Source: Acidimicrobiia bacterium (GTDB taxonomy: Bacteria > Actinomycetota > Acidimicrobiia > Acidimicrobiales > AC-14). Taken from it: a stretch of DNA of 45,301 nucleotides. The stretch lies in contig JAHFUR010000033.1 of assembly GCA_023264995.1 (NCBI GenBank), positions 1 through 45,301 of the forward strand, written 5' to 3'. Of the stretch, positions 1 to 9,635 are shown in pieces. Both the position numbers and the translations under genes were made by a program. The notes below the pieces were generated by a model that was not told where the DNA came from, did no database searches, and saw only the letters and a program-made list of their open reading frames with translations. Position 1 is the first letter of the stretch. Every line of letters starts with the position of its first letter.

Positions 1-1377
<1,377 letters not shown>

Positions 1378-1517
1378 TGTGGAACCCCCTAACGGGGACG
1401 GGCGGTCTCGTGGACGGGCGGGCTGTAACGAAAGTGTAGTGGCGCCCGCAATGGAAGGAACACGCGAACCGTCTGCCGGATTCCTTTCCCTTCACGGATT
1501 GACGTAGCGTCGATGCG

Positions 1518-2507
1518 ATGGTCAGCCTCGCCCCCCTGTTGTCCCTCCCTTGCTTGGAGGACGATCTGGCCCGGGTGGAGAAGGCATTGCTGGCCAACGT
1601 GCGCACCGGAGACCCCTTCCTGGCCGAGGTGGCGTCGCACCTGATCACCGCCGGCGGCAAGCGCCTGCGGCCGGCGCTGGCCGTCGCCGTCGGCGAGCTG
1701 GGCGGCGGCCCGGCCGACGACGACGTCATCCTCGGGGCCGTGGCCGTGGAGCTGGTGCACCTCGGGTCGCTCTACCACGACGACGTGATGGACGAGGCCC
1801 GCACCCGCCGCAACGTCGACTCGGTGAACGCCCGCTGGGGCAACCTGGTGGCCATCCTGGCCGGCGACTTCCTGCTGGCCCGGGCCTCGGAGATCGCCGC
1901 CTCGCTGGGCACCGAGGTGGCCGGCCTCCTGGCCGCCACCATCGGCCGCCTGTGCGAGGGCCAGGTGCGGGAGCTGGCCCAGACCTTCGACGTGACCCGC
2001 TCCGAGGAGTCCTACCTCACCTCCATCGCCGGCAAGACCGCCGCTCTCATGGCCACCGCCTGCCGGGTGGGCGCCATCACCGCCGGCATCGACCGGCCCG
2101 GCATCGACGCCCTCACCGACTACGGCCAGCAGGTCGGCATGGTGTTCCAGATCGTCGACGACATCCTCGACGTGGTGGCCACCGACGAGGAGCTGGGCAA
2201 GCCGGCGGGCAACGACCTGGTGGAGGGCGTCTACACCCTGCCGGTCATCCGGGCGTTGGCTGCCGCCGAGTCGTCGGCCGCCCTGTCGGCCCTGCTGGGC
2301 TCCCCCTTGGAGCCCGACGAGGTGGACGCCGCCCGCACGATCATCCGCTCCAACGGGGCGGTGGGCGCCGCCGTCGACGTGGCCCGCGGCTACGCGGCCG
2401 CCTCGGCCGGCGCCTTGGCCGGCGTGGCCGGCGCCGGCGAGGTCATGGCCGCCCTGGCCAGCCTGGGCGACCACCTCATCGAGAACATCCCCGCCCGCAG
2501 CGGGTAG
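1518..2507 (+). CDS. Polyprenyl (long-chain isoprenoid) diphosphate synthase
   Basis: This is a trans-prenyltransferase of the FPP/heptaprenyl synthase family. It condenses isopentenyl diphosphate onto an allylic primer, most likely to build the menaquinone side chain. The 329-residue length is normal. Both Mg-binding aspartate motifs are present: DDVMD at residues 88-92 in LYHDDVMDEARTRR, and DDILD at 213-217 in FQIVDDILDVV. The GGKRLRP substrate motif is near residue 46. The large residues before the first motif suggest a medium or long product, but chain length cannot be read reliably. It is one of only three complete rightward genes left of the origin and stands alone. It could instead be a geranylgeranyl diphosphate synthase; placement in quinone synthesis is inference. 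Confidence 0.92.
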   Translation: MVSLAPLLSLPCLEDDLARVEKALLANVRTGDPFLAEVASHLITAGGKRLRPALAVAVGELGGGPADDDVILGAVAVELVHLGSLYHDDVMDEARTRRNVDSVNARWGNLVAILAGDFLLARASEIAASLGTEVAGLLAATIGRLCEGQVRELAQTFDVTRSEESYLTSIAGKTAALMATACRVGAITAGIDRPGIDALTDYGQQVGMVFQIVDDILDVVATDEELGKPAGNDLVEGVYTLPVIRALAAAESSAALSALLGSPLEPDEVDAARTIIRSNGAVGAAVDVARGYAAASAGALAGVAGAGEVMAALASLGDHLIENIPARSG

Positions 2508-2526
2508 CGCCGGCGCCGGCGACGCC

Positions 2527-2574
2527 GAGTGTGGGCGATTCGCGCCGGCCGGCGGTACCGGATCGCCCACACTC
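2527..2574. repeat. Perfect 13-bp inverted repeat, family A hairpin
   Basis: Arms GAGTGTGGGCGAT (2527-2539) and ATCGCCCACACTC (2562-2574) pair perfectly around a 22-base GC-rich loop. It lies 20 bases after the polyprenyl synthase stop codon and could terminate that gene, although no T-tract follows. The arm core TGGGCGAT/ATCGCCCA corresponds to TGGTCAAT/ATTGACCA in two other hairpins at 6033-6078 and 16543-16588. The differences are compensated on both arms. Confidence 0.75.
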
Positions 2575-2671
2575 GATCGCCGGGTGAGCGTGGGCCCCAG
2601 CTGGCGGCGATGCGGAGGGCGAGGCGGGCGGTGGTGGACAGAGATTGGTCGTCGACGAGACCCTCAGGTCG

Positions 2672-3058
2672 TCAATACGCCTCGATCACCGCCCGGTGGC
2701 CAGGGGCGGCGGCCAGCCGGGCGTCGGTGGTGACGAGGGGGGCATCAAGCGCTTCGCTGAGGGCGACGAAGGCGGCGTCGTAGGCGGTGAGGTTGTCTCT
2801 CAGATCCCACATGCGGTCGAGGAAAAGCCTGTGGGGGTAGCGGGTGATCTGCAGGCCAGCGAAGTCCTGCCGGAGCAGAGATGCCCTCATCGGGGTGACG
2901 CGACTGCGAGCGGCCAAGCGGCGAAGCACGTGGAGGAACTCGACGTCGACGAGGTGGGGGGCGTGGAGTTGCTGGCCCGAGAGGCGAGCGGCCAGGGCCG
3001 GCACGGGTGGATCCTCGACCAGCAGGGTGACGATGGCCGACGTGTCGACGACGAGCAC
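2672..3058 (-). CDS. vapC: VapC-type PIN-domain ribonuclease toxin
   Basis: This is a PIN-domain toxin of 128 residues, expected to be a Mg-dependent endoribonuclease that is inhibited by the antitoxin encoded just upstream. The acidic residues of the PIN active site are all visible: Asp5 (LVVDTSA), Glu40 (LVDVEFLHVL), Asp94 (YDAAFVAL) and Asp112 (LVTTDARL). So the protein looks intact and active. It follows the antitoxin gene by six bases, the usual antitoxin-first order, and should be co-transcribed from the operator region at about 3300-3345. The RNA target cannot be told from the sequence. Confidence 0.93.
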   Translation of the reverse strand: MLVVDTSAIVTLLVEDPPVPALAARLSGQQLHAPHLVDVEFLHVLRRLAARSRVTPMRASLLRQDFAGLQITRYPHRLFLDRMWDLRDNLTAYDAAFVALSEALDAPLVTTDARLAAAPGHRAVIEAY

Positions 3059-3064
3059 GTCGTC

Positions 3065-3292
3065 CTACCGGTCGCGGCCGGAGCGGACCGCAGCCACGAT
3101 CTCCTCCCGGGACACCCCACCCCCCCGCTCCGCCGCCCGGCGGAAGATCGCCGCGTTCGCCGGGATCGCCGCCACCTCCTCGATGTGGTGAAGCAGGTAG
3201 TCGGAAAGCGACATGCCGGCGCCGGCGGCGGCGAGGCGGAGGGCGTGGTGCACGTCGTCGGGGACGTTGCGGATCTGGATGGTCTTGGCCAC
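3065..3292 (-). CDS. vapB: VapB/FitA-like ribbon-helix-helix antitoxin
   Basis: This small protein (75 residues from the GTG at 3292) should bind the operator DNA and neutralise the PIN toxin. Its N-terminus (AKTIQIRNVPDDVHHAL) is the beta-strand and first helix of a ribbon-helix-helix or FitA-like antitoxin. The C-terminal part (residues 45-75) is the likely toxin-binding tail. A GTG at 3307 would add five residues. I prefer 3292 because it matches where the family begins and because the candidate -10 (CATAAT, 3315-3310) would place transcription start at about 3303, inside that longer version. The transcript may therefore have a very short leader. Confidence 0.85.
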   Translation of the reverse strand: MAKTIQIRNVPDDVHHALRLAAAGAGMSLSDYLLHHIEEVAAIPANAAIFRRAAERGGGVSREEIVAAVRSGRDR

Positions 3293-3303
3293 ACCCCGAA
3301 GGT

Positions 3304-3341
3304 ACACCCATTATGGGTGTGCCACACCCACTCTGGGTGTG
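3304..3341 (-). promoter_or_regulatory. Tandem palindromic operator upstream of vapBC
   Basis: Two near-identical palindromes lie side by side: ACACCCA-TTA-TGGGTGT (3304-3320) and CACACCCA-CTC-TGGGTGTG (3323-3341). Their centres are exactly 20 bp apart, about two helical turns, so dimers could bind the same face of the DNA. The first overlaps a -10-like CATAAT reading toward vapB. This is the layout expected of an autoregulated ribbon-helix-helix antitoxin operator. Binding by VapB is inference. Confidence 0.75.
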
Positions 3342-3410
3342 GGGGGGCTACCCGGCCAGCCGGCGCGCGGCCAACCCCATTGCCGCAGGCGCGCGCTCGG
3401 CCGCGGCGGG

Positions 3411-3779
3411 TCAGCGGCCGTAGACCCGGAGGCGGACGGAGGAGGTCTTGAGGCTCTGGTTGGTGGCGCAGACCTGGAAGCGGCCCGGGAAGGCGCCGGG
3501 CGCGGTGAAGGGGGTGGCGTCGTAGGCGAAGGCGGACACGGGCGAGTAGGTGTCGTACACCGTCGCGGAGGACTGGACCGTGAACCGGACGGGGTGGCCG
3601 GAGAGGACGGTGCCCTCGGCGTGGGCGGAGGAGTAGGAGACCGTGGTGTCCCGGACGCATGCGGTGGCGCCGGGGTTGAGGTTGAAGTACTGGTTGCCGG
3701 TGTCGGCGAAGGCGGCAGCGGGGGCGACGACGGCGAGGCCGGCGGTGAGGGCGGTGGCGGCGAGCAGCTTCTTGAGCAT
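3411..3779 (-). CDS. Small secreted protein of unknown function
   Basis: I do not recognise this 122-residue protein. It begins with a clear Sec signal peptide: a KK positive end, a hydrophobic core of alanines and valines, and a likely cleavage after AFA at about residue 25. The mature part is about 97 residues, mostly polar and beta-prone, with two cysteines (in TACVRDT and VCATNQ) that could form one disulfide. No membrane segment follows the signal peptide. The ATG at 3779 has a strong AAGGGAG ribosome site. It sits between lysS and vapBC, all leftward, with an 83-base gap to lysS, and is probably transcribed on its own. Confidence 0.8.
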   Translation of the reverse strand: MLKKLLAATALTAGLAVVAPAAAFADTGNQYFNLNPGATACVRDTTVSYSSAHAEGTVLSGHPVRFTVQSSATVYDTYSPVSAFAYDATPFTAPGAFPGRFQVCATNQSLKTSSVRLRVYGR

Positions 3780-3862
3780 TGGTCTCTCCCTTGGAGGCGT
3801 GGTCGGCGTGTTCCGACACACGCAGCATCCGCGGGAGGCCTTGCCAGGCGGTTGCCGGGCGC

Positions 3863-5272
3863 TTACCCAGACTCGGGGCGCAGGGTCGGAAAGAGGATGA
3901 CGTCGCGGATGTTGGGCACGTCGGCCAGGAGCATGACCAGCCGGTCGATGCCGATGCCCAGGCCGGCGGTGGGGGGCAGCCCGTACTCCAGCGCCCGCAG
4001 GTAGTCCTCGTCGACGGACATGGCCTCGTCGTCGCCGGCGTCCTTCTCGGCGGCCTGGGCCTCGAAGCGGGCCCGCTGGTCGTCGGGGTCGATGAGCTCG
4101 CTGAAGGCGTTGCCCAGCTCCCGGCCGGCGACGATGGGCTCGAAGCGCTCGACATAGCCCGGCTTCGACCGGTGGACGCGGGCCAGGGGCGAGACCTCCT
4201 GGGGGTAGTCGCACACGAAGACCGGGCCCCAGATCTCGGCCTCGGAGGTCTTCTCGTAGATCTCCAGCACCAGCTTGCCGGGGCCCCACGCCGGCTTGAA
4301 GCTGACCCGCAGCCCTTTGGCGATGGCCCGCAGCTCGTCGATGGGCATGGCCACGTCGACCTCGACGCCGGCGTGCTCGGCGATCAGCTCGACCATGGTG
4401 GCCCGCCGCCACGGGGGCGTGAGGTCGAGGTCACGGCCGCCGTAGGTGAGCTTGGAGGTGCCGTGGATTTCGGTGGCCAGGCCGGCGACGAGCGTCTCGG
4501 TCAGCTCCATGGCGTCGGTGTAGTCGGCGTAGGCCCAGTACAGCTCCAGCATGGTGAACTCGGGGTTGTGGCGGGGCGAGATGCCCTCGTTGCGGAAGAC
4601 CCGGCCGATCTCGAAGACCCGCTCCAGGCCGCCGGCCACCAGCCGCTTGAGGTACAGCTCGGGGGCGATGCGCAGGAACAGGTCCATGTCGAGGGCGTTG
4701 TGGTGGGTGACGAACGGCTTGGCCGTGGCCCCGCCCTGGACGGCGTGGAGCAGCGGGGTCTCGACCTCCAGGAAGCCCCGGTCCTCCAGGAACCGCCGGG
4801 TCGAGGAGATCACCTTGCTGCGCAAGAGGAAGGTGCGGCGGGCCTCCTCGTTGACCCAGAGGTCGACGTAGCGCTGGCGGTAGCGGGTGTCGACGTCGAC
4901 CAGGCCGTGCCACTTGTCGGGGAACTGGCGGCGGGCCTCGGCCAGGACGCACCACTCGTCGACCCGGACCGACAGCTCGCCCCGGCGGGTCTTCATGACC
5001 GTGCCGGTGACGCCCAACCAGTCGCCCAGGGAGAGGGCGGCGAACTCGTCGAAGCGGGGGGTCGAGTCGGTGCGGGCGAAGAGCTGGACCCGGCCGGTGG
5101 GGTCGGTGAGGGTGCCGAAGGCCAGCTTGCCCTGGACCCGGCGGAGCAGCATGCGGCCGGCCACGGAGACCACGTCGGCCGTCTCGGTGCCGTCGTCCAG
5201 GCCGGCGTAGCGGTCGTGCAGCTCGGCGGCGGTGGCGGTGCGGTCGAACCGGTAGGGCGGGGTCGCGCTCAT
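3863..5272 (-). CDS. lysS: Lysine--tRNA ligase (class II)
   Basis: LysS charges tRNA-Lys with lysine in the cytoplasm. The 469-residue protein has the N-terminal OB-fold anticodon-binding domain (about 30-140) followed by the class II catalytic domain. Motif 2 is visible as [20 protein letters not shown] and motif 3 as [13 protein letters not shown] near the C-terminus. The AYADYTD and [14 protein letters not shown] segments are typical of lysyl enzymes. Its ATG overlaps the coaX stop codon by four bases (ATGA), so it is the last gene of the panC-panD-nadB-nadC-coaX-lysS string and probably translationally coupled. In mycobacteria lysS also lies between coaX and clpC. There is no N-terminal MprF-like fusion as in LysX. 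Confidence 0.97.
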   Translation of the reverse strand: MSATPPYRFDRTATAAELHDRYAGLDDGTETADVVSVAGRMLLRRVQGKLAFGTLTDPTGRVQLFARTDSTPRFDEFAALSLGDWLGVTGTVMKTRRGELSVRVDEWCVLAEARRQFPDKWHGLVDVDTRYRQRYVDLWVNEEARRTFLLRSKVISSTRRFLEDRGFLEVETPLLHAVQGGATAKPFVTHHNALDMDLFLRIAPELYLKRLVAGGLERVFEIGRVFRNEGISPRHNPEFTMLELYWAYADYTDAMELTETLVAGLATEIHGTSKLTYGGRDLDLTPPWRRATMVELIAEHAGVEVDVAMPIDELRAIAKGLRVSFKPAWGPGKLVLEIYEKTSEAEIWGPVFVCDYPQEVSPLARVHRSKPGYVERFEPIVAGRELGNAFSELIDPDDQRARFEAQAAEKDAGDDEAMSVDEDYLRALEYGLPPTAGLGIGIDRLVMLLADVPNIRDVILFPTLRPESG

Positions 5273-6030
5273 GGGCAGTTCATAGCGTGGATGAGGCGGA
5301 GGCCCTGGAGGGTGAGGTCGGGCTCATGGTGGGCGATGGTGGCCGACAGGGGCGTCATCAGCTCGGCCAGCCCGCCGGTGGACACCACCGTGCACGGCCC
5401 CAGCTCGGCCTGGAAGCGCTCGACCAGGCCGTCGACGGCCGAGGCGAAGCCGTACAGCACGCCGGACTGCACCGACTCGGCCGTGGTCTTGCCGATGACC
5501 CGCTTGGGGGTGACCAGCTCGACCCAGGACAGGGCCGCGGCCCGGGCGAAGAGGGCGTCGAGGCTGATCTCGATGCCGGGGAGGATGGCCCCGCCCAGGT
5601 ACTCGCCCTTGGCCGAGATGGCGTCGACGGTGGTGGCGGTGCCGAAGTCGACCATGATCGTGGGGCCGCCGTAGCCCTCCCACGCCGCCACCGCGTTGGC
5701 GATGCGGTCGGGGCCGACCTGGCGGGGGTTGTCGTAGAGGATGGGGATGCCCGAGCGGGTGCCGGGCTCGAGGACCACCGGGGTCACGCTCAGGTAGCGC
5801 TCGGCGAGGGTGCGCAGGACGGCCGTGAGCCGGGGCACGGTGGACGACACCACCAGCCCACTGACGTGGCCGAAGCCGGCGCCGTGCTGGGCCAGGAACT
5901 GGCCCACCAGCAGGGCGTGCTCGTCGGACGTGCGGGCCGCGTTGGTGGCGATGCGCCAGCGGTCGACCAGCCGGTCGCCGTCGAAGAGGCCGACGACGGT
6001 GTGGGTGTTGCCGGCGTCGACGGCGATCAG
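5269..6030 (-). CDS. coaX: Type III pantothenate kinase
   Basis: CoaX phosphorylates pantothenate, the first step of coenzyme A synthesis. It is an ASKHA-fold enzyme, insensitive to CoA feedback. The phosphate-binding motif [10 protein letters not shown] is at the N-terminus. [33 protein letters not shown] and STGGLAEL follow in the usual order. The start is unusual. No ATG or GTG is available, and the family N-terminus ([10 protein letters not shown]) aligns with a CTG at 6030, which overlaps the stop of a small upstream ORF (CTGA). The only conventional alternative in frame is a TTG at 6096, which would add 22 residues encoded by a palindromic repeat and looks wrong for the family. Neighbours panC and panD supply its substrate. 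Confidence 0.93.
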   Translation of the reverse strand: MIAVDAGNTHTVVGLFDGDRLVDRWRIATNAARTSDEHALLVGQFLAQHGAGFGHVSGLVVSSTVPRLTAVLRTLAERYLSVTPVVLEPGTRSGIPILYDNPRQVGPDRIANAVAAWEGYGGPTIMVDFGTATTVDAISAKGEYLGGAILPGIEISLDALFARAAALSWVELVTPKRVIGKTTAESVQSGVLYGFASAVDGLVERFQAELGPCTVVSTGGLAELMTPLSATIAHHEPDLTLQGLRLIHAMNCP

Positions 6031-6092
6031 CAGCGTGTGGTCAATCGGGGGTGGTATGTCACCGCCGATTGACCAAACGGTCGGGGGATCAA
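6027..6092 (-). CDS. Possible relay micro-ORF between nadC and coaX (21 codons)
   Basis: A 21-codon frame starts at a TTG overlapping the nadC stop codon (TTGA, 6092-6089). It ends in a TGA that overlaps the proposed CTG start of coaX (CTGA, 6030-6027). Most of it is the family A palindrome. If read, ribosomes finishing nadC could step through it into coaX. There is no evidence for the peptide itself beyond this geometry. Confidence 0.3.
   Translation of the reverse strand: MIPRPFGQSAVTYHPRLTTRC
6033..6078 (-). repeat. Family A hairpin element at the 5' end of coaX
   Basis: Arms TGGTCAATCGG (6038-6048) and CCGATTGACCA (6065-6075) are perfect 11-bp complements, with a nested GGTG/CACC pair inside. 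Read leftward, this 46-base element aligns without gaps to the one at 16543-16588, with about 37 matching positions by eye. It sits exactly between the nadC stop and the first conserved codons of coaX. Confidence 0.8.
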
Positions 6093-6904
6093 GCAAGGTC
6101 GAGGCCGATGTCGAGGACGGGGGCGCTGTGGGTGAGGGCGCCGACGGAGATGAGGTCGGCGCCGGCGGCGGCGTAGGCGGCGACGGTGTCGAGGGTGACG
6201 CCGCCGCTCACCTCGACGAGGAGGCGGTGGGCAACCAGGTCGACGCAGGCGGCGACCTGGGCCGGCGTCATGTTGTCGAGCAGGACGAGGTCGGCGCCGG
6301 CGGCCAGGGCCTGGTGGAGCTGGTCGACGGTGTCGCACTCGACCTGGACCATGCGCCCCGGCCACAGCCGGCGGGACTCGGCCACCGTCTCGGCGATGGT
6401 GGCGCCGGCCAGGTGGTTGTCCTTGACCAGGATGCCGTCGGACAGGTTGCCCCGGTGGTTGACCCCGCCCCCGGACCGCACCGCCGCCTTCTCCAGCGCC
6501 CGGAGGCCCGGGGTGGTCTTGCGGGTGTCGCGGATGCGGGCGCCGGTGCCGGCGGTGAGGTCGACGTAGCGCCGGGTCAGGGTGGCGATGCCCGACAGGT
6601 GGGACAGGAAGTTGAGGGCGGTGCGTTCGGCGGTGAGGACCGACGCCAGCCTGCCGGCGACCCGGGCGACGGGCATGCCGGCGGCCACCGCGTCGCCGTC
6701 CCACGCCGACCAGGTGACCTCCAGGGACCGGTCGACCTGGAGGAACGCTTCGCGCGCCGCCGGGCCGCCGGCCAGCACGCCGGCGGTGCGGGGCACCACG
6801 AAGGCCTCGGCCGTGGCCGCCGACGGGAGCAGGGCGGCGGTGATGTCGCCCAGGGGGCCGAGGTCCTCGGCCAGGGCGGCGGCGACCACTTCGGCCAGCG
6901 TCAC
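6089..6904 (-). CDS. nadC: Nicotinate-nucleotide diphosphorylase (carboxylating)
   Basis: NadC, quinolinate phosphoribosyltransferase, converts quinolinate and PRPP to nicotinate mononucleotide in de novo NAD synthesis. The signature blocks are all present: RDTRKTTPGLRALEKAAV with the catalytic Lys/Arg residues, GGGVNHR, DGILVKDNH, VQVECDT, VLLDNM and VEVSGGV. The GTG start at 6904 gives 271 residues, the normal length, and overlaps the nadB stop by four bases (GTGA). The reading frame stays open further upstream, but that stretch lies inside nadB and is not part of this protein. No nadA is seen in the window, so iminoaspartate from NadB must meet a quinolinate synthase encoded elsewhere. Confidence 0.97.
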   Translation of the reverse strand: MTLAEVVAAALAEDLGPLGDITAALLPSAATAEAFVVPRTAGVLAGGPAAREAFLQVDRSLEVTWSAWDGDAVAAGMPVARVAGRLASVLTAERTALNFLSHLSGIATLTRRYVDLTAGTGARIRDTRKTTPGLRALEKAAVRSGGGVNHRGNLSDGILVKDNHLAGATIAETVAESRRLWPGRMVQVECDTVDQLHQALAAGADLVLLDNMTPAQVAACVDLVAHRLLVEVSGGVTLDTVAAYAAAGADLISVGALTHSAPVLDIGLDLA

Positions 6905-8436
6905 CGGATCACCAGGCGGCGGGCGAAGGCCGGCGACGTGTCGGGGAAGTCGGTGCGGGTGTGGCAGCCCCGGCTCTCCTCGCGGGCGACGGCCGCGGCC
7001 ACCACCGCGGCGCCGACGGTGGCCAGGTTGCGGACCTCGCACACGTCGACCCGGTCGGCTTCGGGGGGCATGGCCAGGTTGACGCCGGCCAGCGAGGCGG
7101 CGTCGCGCACCACGCCGGCGCCGATGGTCATGGCGTGCTGGATCTGCTCTCGGATCTTGGCGGTGTCCGACGATTTGGCTGCACTGACGGGTCTATTGAC
7201 CCGTAGCTGCAGCCAGTTGGCGCGGCGCATGGCCCCCGTCTCCTCGCAGCCGTCCTGGCCCCGGGCGATTGCCTCGACCACCCGGGCGGCGAAGACCATG
7301 CCTTCGAGGAGTGAGTTGGAGGCCAGCCGGTTGGCGCCGTGGACGCCGGTGCAGGCCACCTCGCCGGCGGCCCACAGGCCGGGCAGCGACGAGGCGCCGT
7401 CGAGGTCGGTGAGCACGCCGCCGACGCTGTAGTGGGCGGCGGGGGCGATGGGGAGCCAGTCGACCGCCGGGTCGAGGCCGGCGCCGGCCAGGGCGGCGGC
7501 GATGGTGGGGAAGCGGGCGCCGAAGTCGGCCAGGCCGGTGGCGTCGAGCCAGAGGTGCTCCACGCCCTGGGCCAGCATGCGGGCGGCCATGGCCTTGGAC
7601 ACCACGTCGCGGGGCTTCAGCTCGTCGACGAAGCGCTCGCCGTGGGTGTCGCGCACCAGGGCACCGTGGCCTCGAAGGGCCTCAGAGAGCAGGGGCCGGG
7701 GCATCTGGGGGTGGTGGAGGGCGGTGGGGTGGAACTGGACGAACTCCACGTCGGCGGTGGCCACGCCGGCCCGCAGGGCCATGGCCACGCCGTCGCCGGT
7801 GGCCTCGGCCGGGTTGGTGGTCACCGAGTAGAGCTGGCCGGCGCCGCCGGTGGCCAGGAGGGTGTGGGCGGCCCGCACGTCGTGGCGGCGGCCCTGGGGG
7901 TCGAGGGCGACGACGCCCCGGCACCGGCCGCCCTCGACCAGCAGGTCGACCGCGAACCAGCGCTCCATGACCGACGCGGCCGTGGCCCGCACCGCGTCGA
8001 CCAGCGCCCGCTCGATCTCGGCGCCGGTAGCCGCCCCGCCGGCGTGGACGACCCGGGCGACGGAGTGCCCGCCCTCGCGGGCCAGGGCCAGGCCGCCGTG
8101 GGCGTCGAGGTCGAACACCGCGCCCAGGGCGATGAGGTCCTGCACCCGGCCCGGGCCCTCGTCGACCAGGACCCGCACCGCATCGGCGTCGCACAGGCCG
8201 GCGCCGGCGGCCAGGGTGTCGGCCAGGTGGAGGTCGGTGGAGTCGGGGTCGCCGCCCAGCACGGCGGCCACCCCGCCCTGGGCCCAGCGGGTGGTGGCCT
8301 GGTGGAGGTCGGCCTTGGACAGCACGCCCACCCGCACGCCGGGCTCGCCGGCCGCGGCCTGGACGGCGGCCGACAGGCCGGCGACGCCGCTGCCCAGGAC
8401 GAGCAGGTCGAGACTTTGCGTGTGGAGGTCAGGCAT
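6901..8436 (-). CDS. nadB: L-aspartate oxidase
   Basis: NadB is a flavoprotein that oxidises L-aspartate to iminoaspartate, the first committed step of de novo NAD synthesis. The Rossmann FAD motif is at the N-terminus (LVLGSGVAGLSAAV, about 12-25). TTRWAQGGVAA and HGANRLASNSLLEGMVFAARV are the substrate- and flavin-binding blocks typical of NadB and of the related fumarate reductase/succinate dehydrogenase flavoproteins. Length 511 and the C-terminal helical domain fit NadB rather than SdhA, and its place before nadC confirms it. The ATG at 8436 overlaps the panD 3' end by eight bases, so NAD and pantothenate genes are joined in one operon here. Confidence 0.97.
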   Translation of the reverse strand: MPDLHTQSLDLLVLGSGVAGLSAAVQAAAGEPGVRVGVLSKADLHQATTRWAQGGVAAVLGGDPDSTDLHLADTLAAGAGLCDADAVRVLVDEGPGRVQDLIALGAVFDLDAHGGLALAREGGHSVARVVHAGGAATGAEIERALVDAVRATAASVMERWFAVDLLVEGGRCRGVVALDPQGRRHDVRAAHTLLATGGAGQLYSVTTNPAEATGDGVAMALRAGVATADVEFVQFHPTALHHPQMPRPLLSEALRGHGALVRDTHGERFVDELKPRDVVSKAMAARMLAQGVEHLWLDATGLADFGARFPTIAAALAGAGLDPAVDWLPIAPAAHYSVGGVLTDLDGASSLPGLWAAGEVACTGVHGANRLASNSLLEGMVFAARVVEAIARGQDGCEETGAMRRANWLQLRVNRPVSAAKSSDTAKIREQIQHAMTIGAGVVRDAASLAGVNLAMPPEADRVDVCEVRNLATVGAAVVAAAVAREESRGCHTRTDFPDTSPAFARRLVIR

Positions 8437-8770
8437 GGTTCTCCGAGTCGACCGTGACGACCGCCGGCGTGAAGCCGGCCAGCTCGGCGTCGTCGTAGTC
8501 GGCGTAGGTGATGACGATGACCTTGTGGCCGACCTCGACCAGGCGGGCGGCGGCGCCGTTGAGCTGGACCTGGCCGGGCCCGCCGGCGATGGCGTAGGTC
8601 TCGAAGCGGTTGCCGTTGTCGATGTCGAGGACGGCCACCTGCTCCCACTCCAGGATGTCGGCCCGCCGCATCAGGTCGGTGTCGAGGGAGATGGAACCGG
8701 CGTAGTCCAGTTCGGCGCCGGTGACGGTGGCCCGGTGGATCTTGGACTTCATCATGCGCCGGCGCATCAT
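8429..8770 (-). CDS. panD: Aspartate 1-decarboxylase proenzyme
   Basis: PanD makes beta-alanine from aspartate and is a pyruvoyl enzyme produced by self-cleavage. The 113-residue proenzyme shows the cleavage site Gly25-Ser26 in LDYAGSISLD. The conserved N-terminus KSKIHRATVTGAEL and the C-terminal blocks NGNRFETYAI, GVHGQ-equivalent LNGAAARL, and GHKVIVITYA are also present. The ATG at 8770 overlaps the panC stop by four bases (ATGA). A second ATG directly follows, and a third ATG pair six residues in (MMKSK) could also serve. The chosen start is backed by the overlap. Its product is joined to pantoate by PanC, the preceding gene. Confidence 0.96.
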   Translation of the reverse strand: MMRRRMMKSKIHRATVTGAELDYAGSISLDTDLMRRADILEWEQVAVLDIDNGNRFETYAIAGGPGQVQLNGAAARLVEVGHKVIVITYADYDDAELAGFTPAVVTVDSENHA

Positions 8771-9567
8771 GCTCCTAGGTTGTCGATGAGGCGGACGGTG
8801 CCGATACGCACGGCGAGCAGCAGGCGGTCGGGTCGAACCTCGGCGTAGTCGAGGGTGGCCAGCGGCTCCTTGGCCACGATGTTGACCATGAGGCGGCGGA
8901 TGTTGGCGGGGTCGCACTCCCCCGCCGACGCGGCCAGGGCGGCAGTGCTCAGCGCCCGGTAGAGGACGGTGGCGGCCTGGCGCTCGGCCGGCGACAGGTA
9001 GGAGTTGCGGCTGGAGCAGGCCAGGCCGTCGGCCTCCCGCACGGTGGCGCAGCCGACCACCTCGACCGGGAACGACAGGTCGGCGGCCAGCCGGCGGACG
9101 ACGCCGAGCTGCTGCCAGTCCTTCTCGCCGAAGTAGGCCCGGCACGGGCCGGCCAGGTTGAACAGCTTGGCCACGACCGTGGCCACCCCGTCGAAGTGGC
9201 CGGGGCGGCTCGCTCCCTCCAGGTCGTCGGCGCCGGCCACGTGGACGGTGACGCCCGGCGGGCCGGCCGGGTACATGTCCTCCACCGGCGGGGCGAAGAC
9301 CAGGCCGGCGCCGGCCCGGGTGGCCACCTCCACGTCTCGGGCCAGGTCACGGGGGTAGGCGGCCAGGTCCTCGGCCGGGCCGAACTGGAGGGGGTTGACG
9401 AACACGGTGACCGCGGTCAGGTCGTTCTCGGCCACCGACCGGCGGACGAGGGCGCCGTGGCCCCGGTGCAGGTACCCCATGGTGGGGACGAGGCCGACGG
9501 TGGCGCCGGCGGCGCGGGCCGCCTCCAACTCCTTGCGGAGCTGGTCGCCCCGGTCGAGCACTCGCAT
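8767..9567 (-). CDS. panC: Pantothenate synthetase (pantoate--beta-alanine ligase)
   Basis: PanC condenses pantoate with beta-alanine using ATP to give pantothenate. It is the first gene of the leftward cofactor operon. Diagnostic motifs are PTMGYLHRGH (ATP-binding HIGH-like), FVNPLQFGP, FGEKDWQQL and CSSRNSYLS (KMSKS equivalent). The length of 266 is slightly under the family norm of about 280. The ATG at 9567 has a GAGAGGG ribosome site. Upstream, between this gene and the response regulator stop, overlapping inverted repeats (GTTCC...GGAAC at about 9585-9601 and GAACGG...CCGTTC) may end the previous transcript. No promoter was assigned with confidence. Confidence 0.97.
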   Translation of the reverse strand: MRVLDRGDQLRKELEAARAAGATVGLVPTMGYLHRGHGALVRRSVAENDLTAVTVFVNPLQFGPAEDLAAYPRDLARDVEVATRAGAGLVFAPPVEDMYPAGPPGVTVHVAGADDLEGASRPGHFDGVATVVAKLFNLAGPCRAYFGEKDWQQLGVVRRLAADLSFPVEVVGCATVREADGLACSSRNSYLSPAERQAATVLYRALSTAALAASAGECDPANIRRLMVNIVAKEPLATLDYAEVRPDRLLLAVRIGTVRLIDNLGA

Positions 9568-9635
9568 TGTCCAGACCCTCTCGTTCCGGCCCCGGGAACG
9601 GGTGCCGTTCGACCCCGCCAGCCTACCGCCGGCTA

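Noticed and set aside
7187-7204. Inverted repeat ACGGGTC/GACCCGT inside nadB
   Set aside because: It lies within a normal, conserved coding stretch and has no copy elsewhere in the window, so it is most likely chance.
9585-9615. Overlapping inverted repeats before panC as a regulator site
   Set aside because: They are better explained as a possible end of the kinase/regulator transcript, and no T-tract or known operator match makes either role certain.
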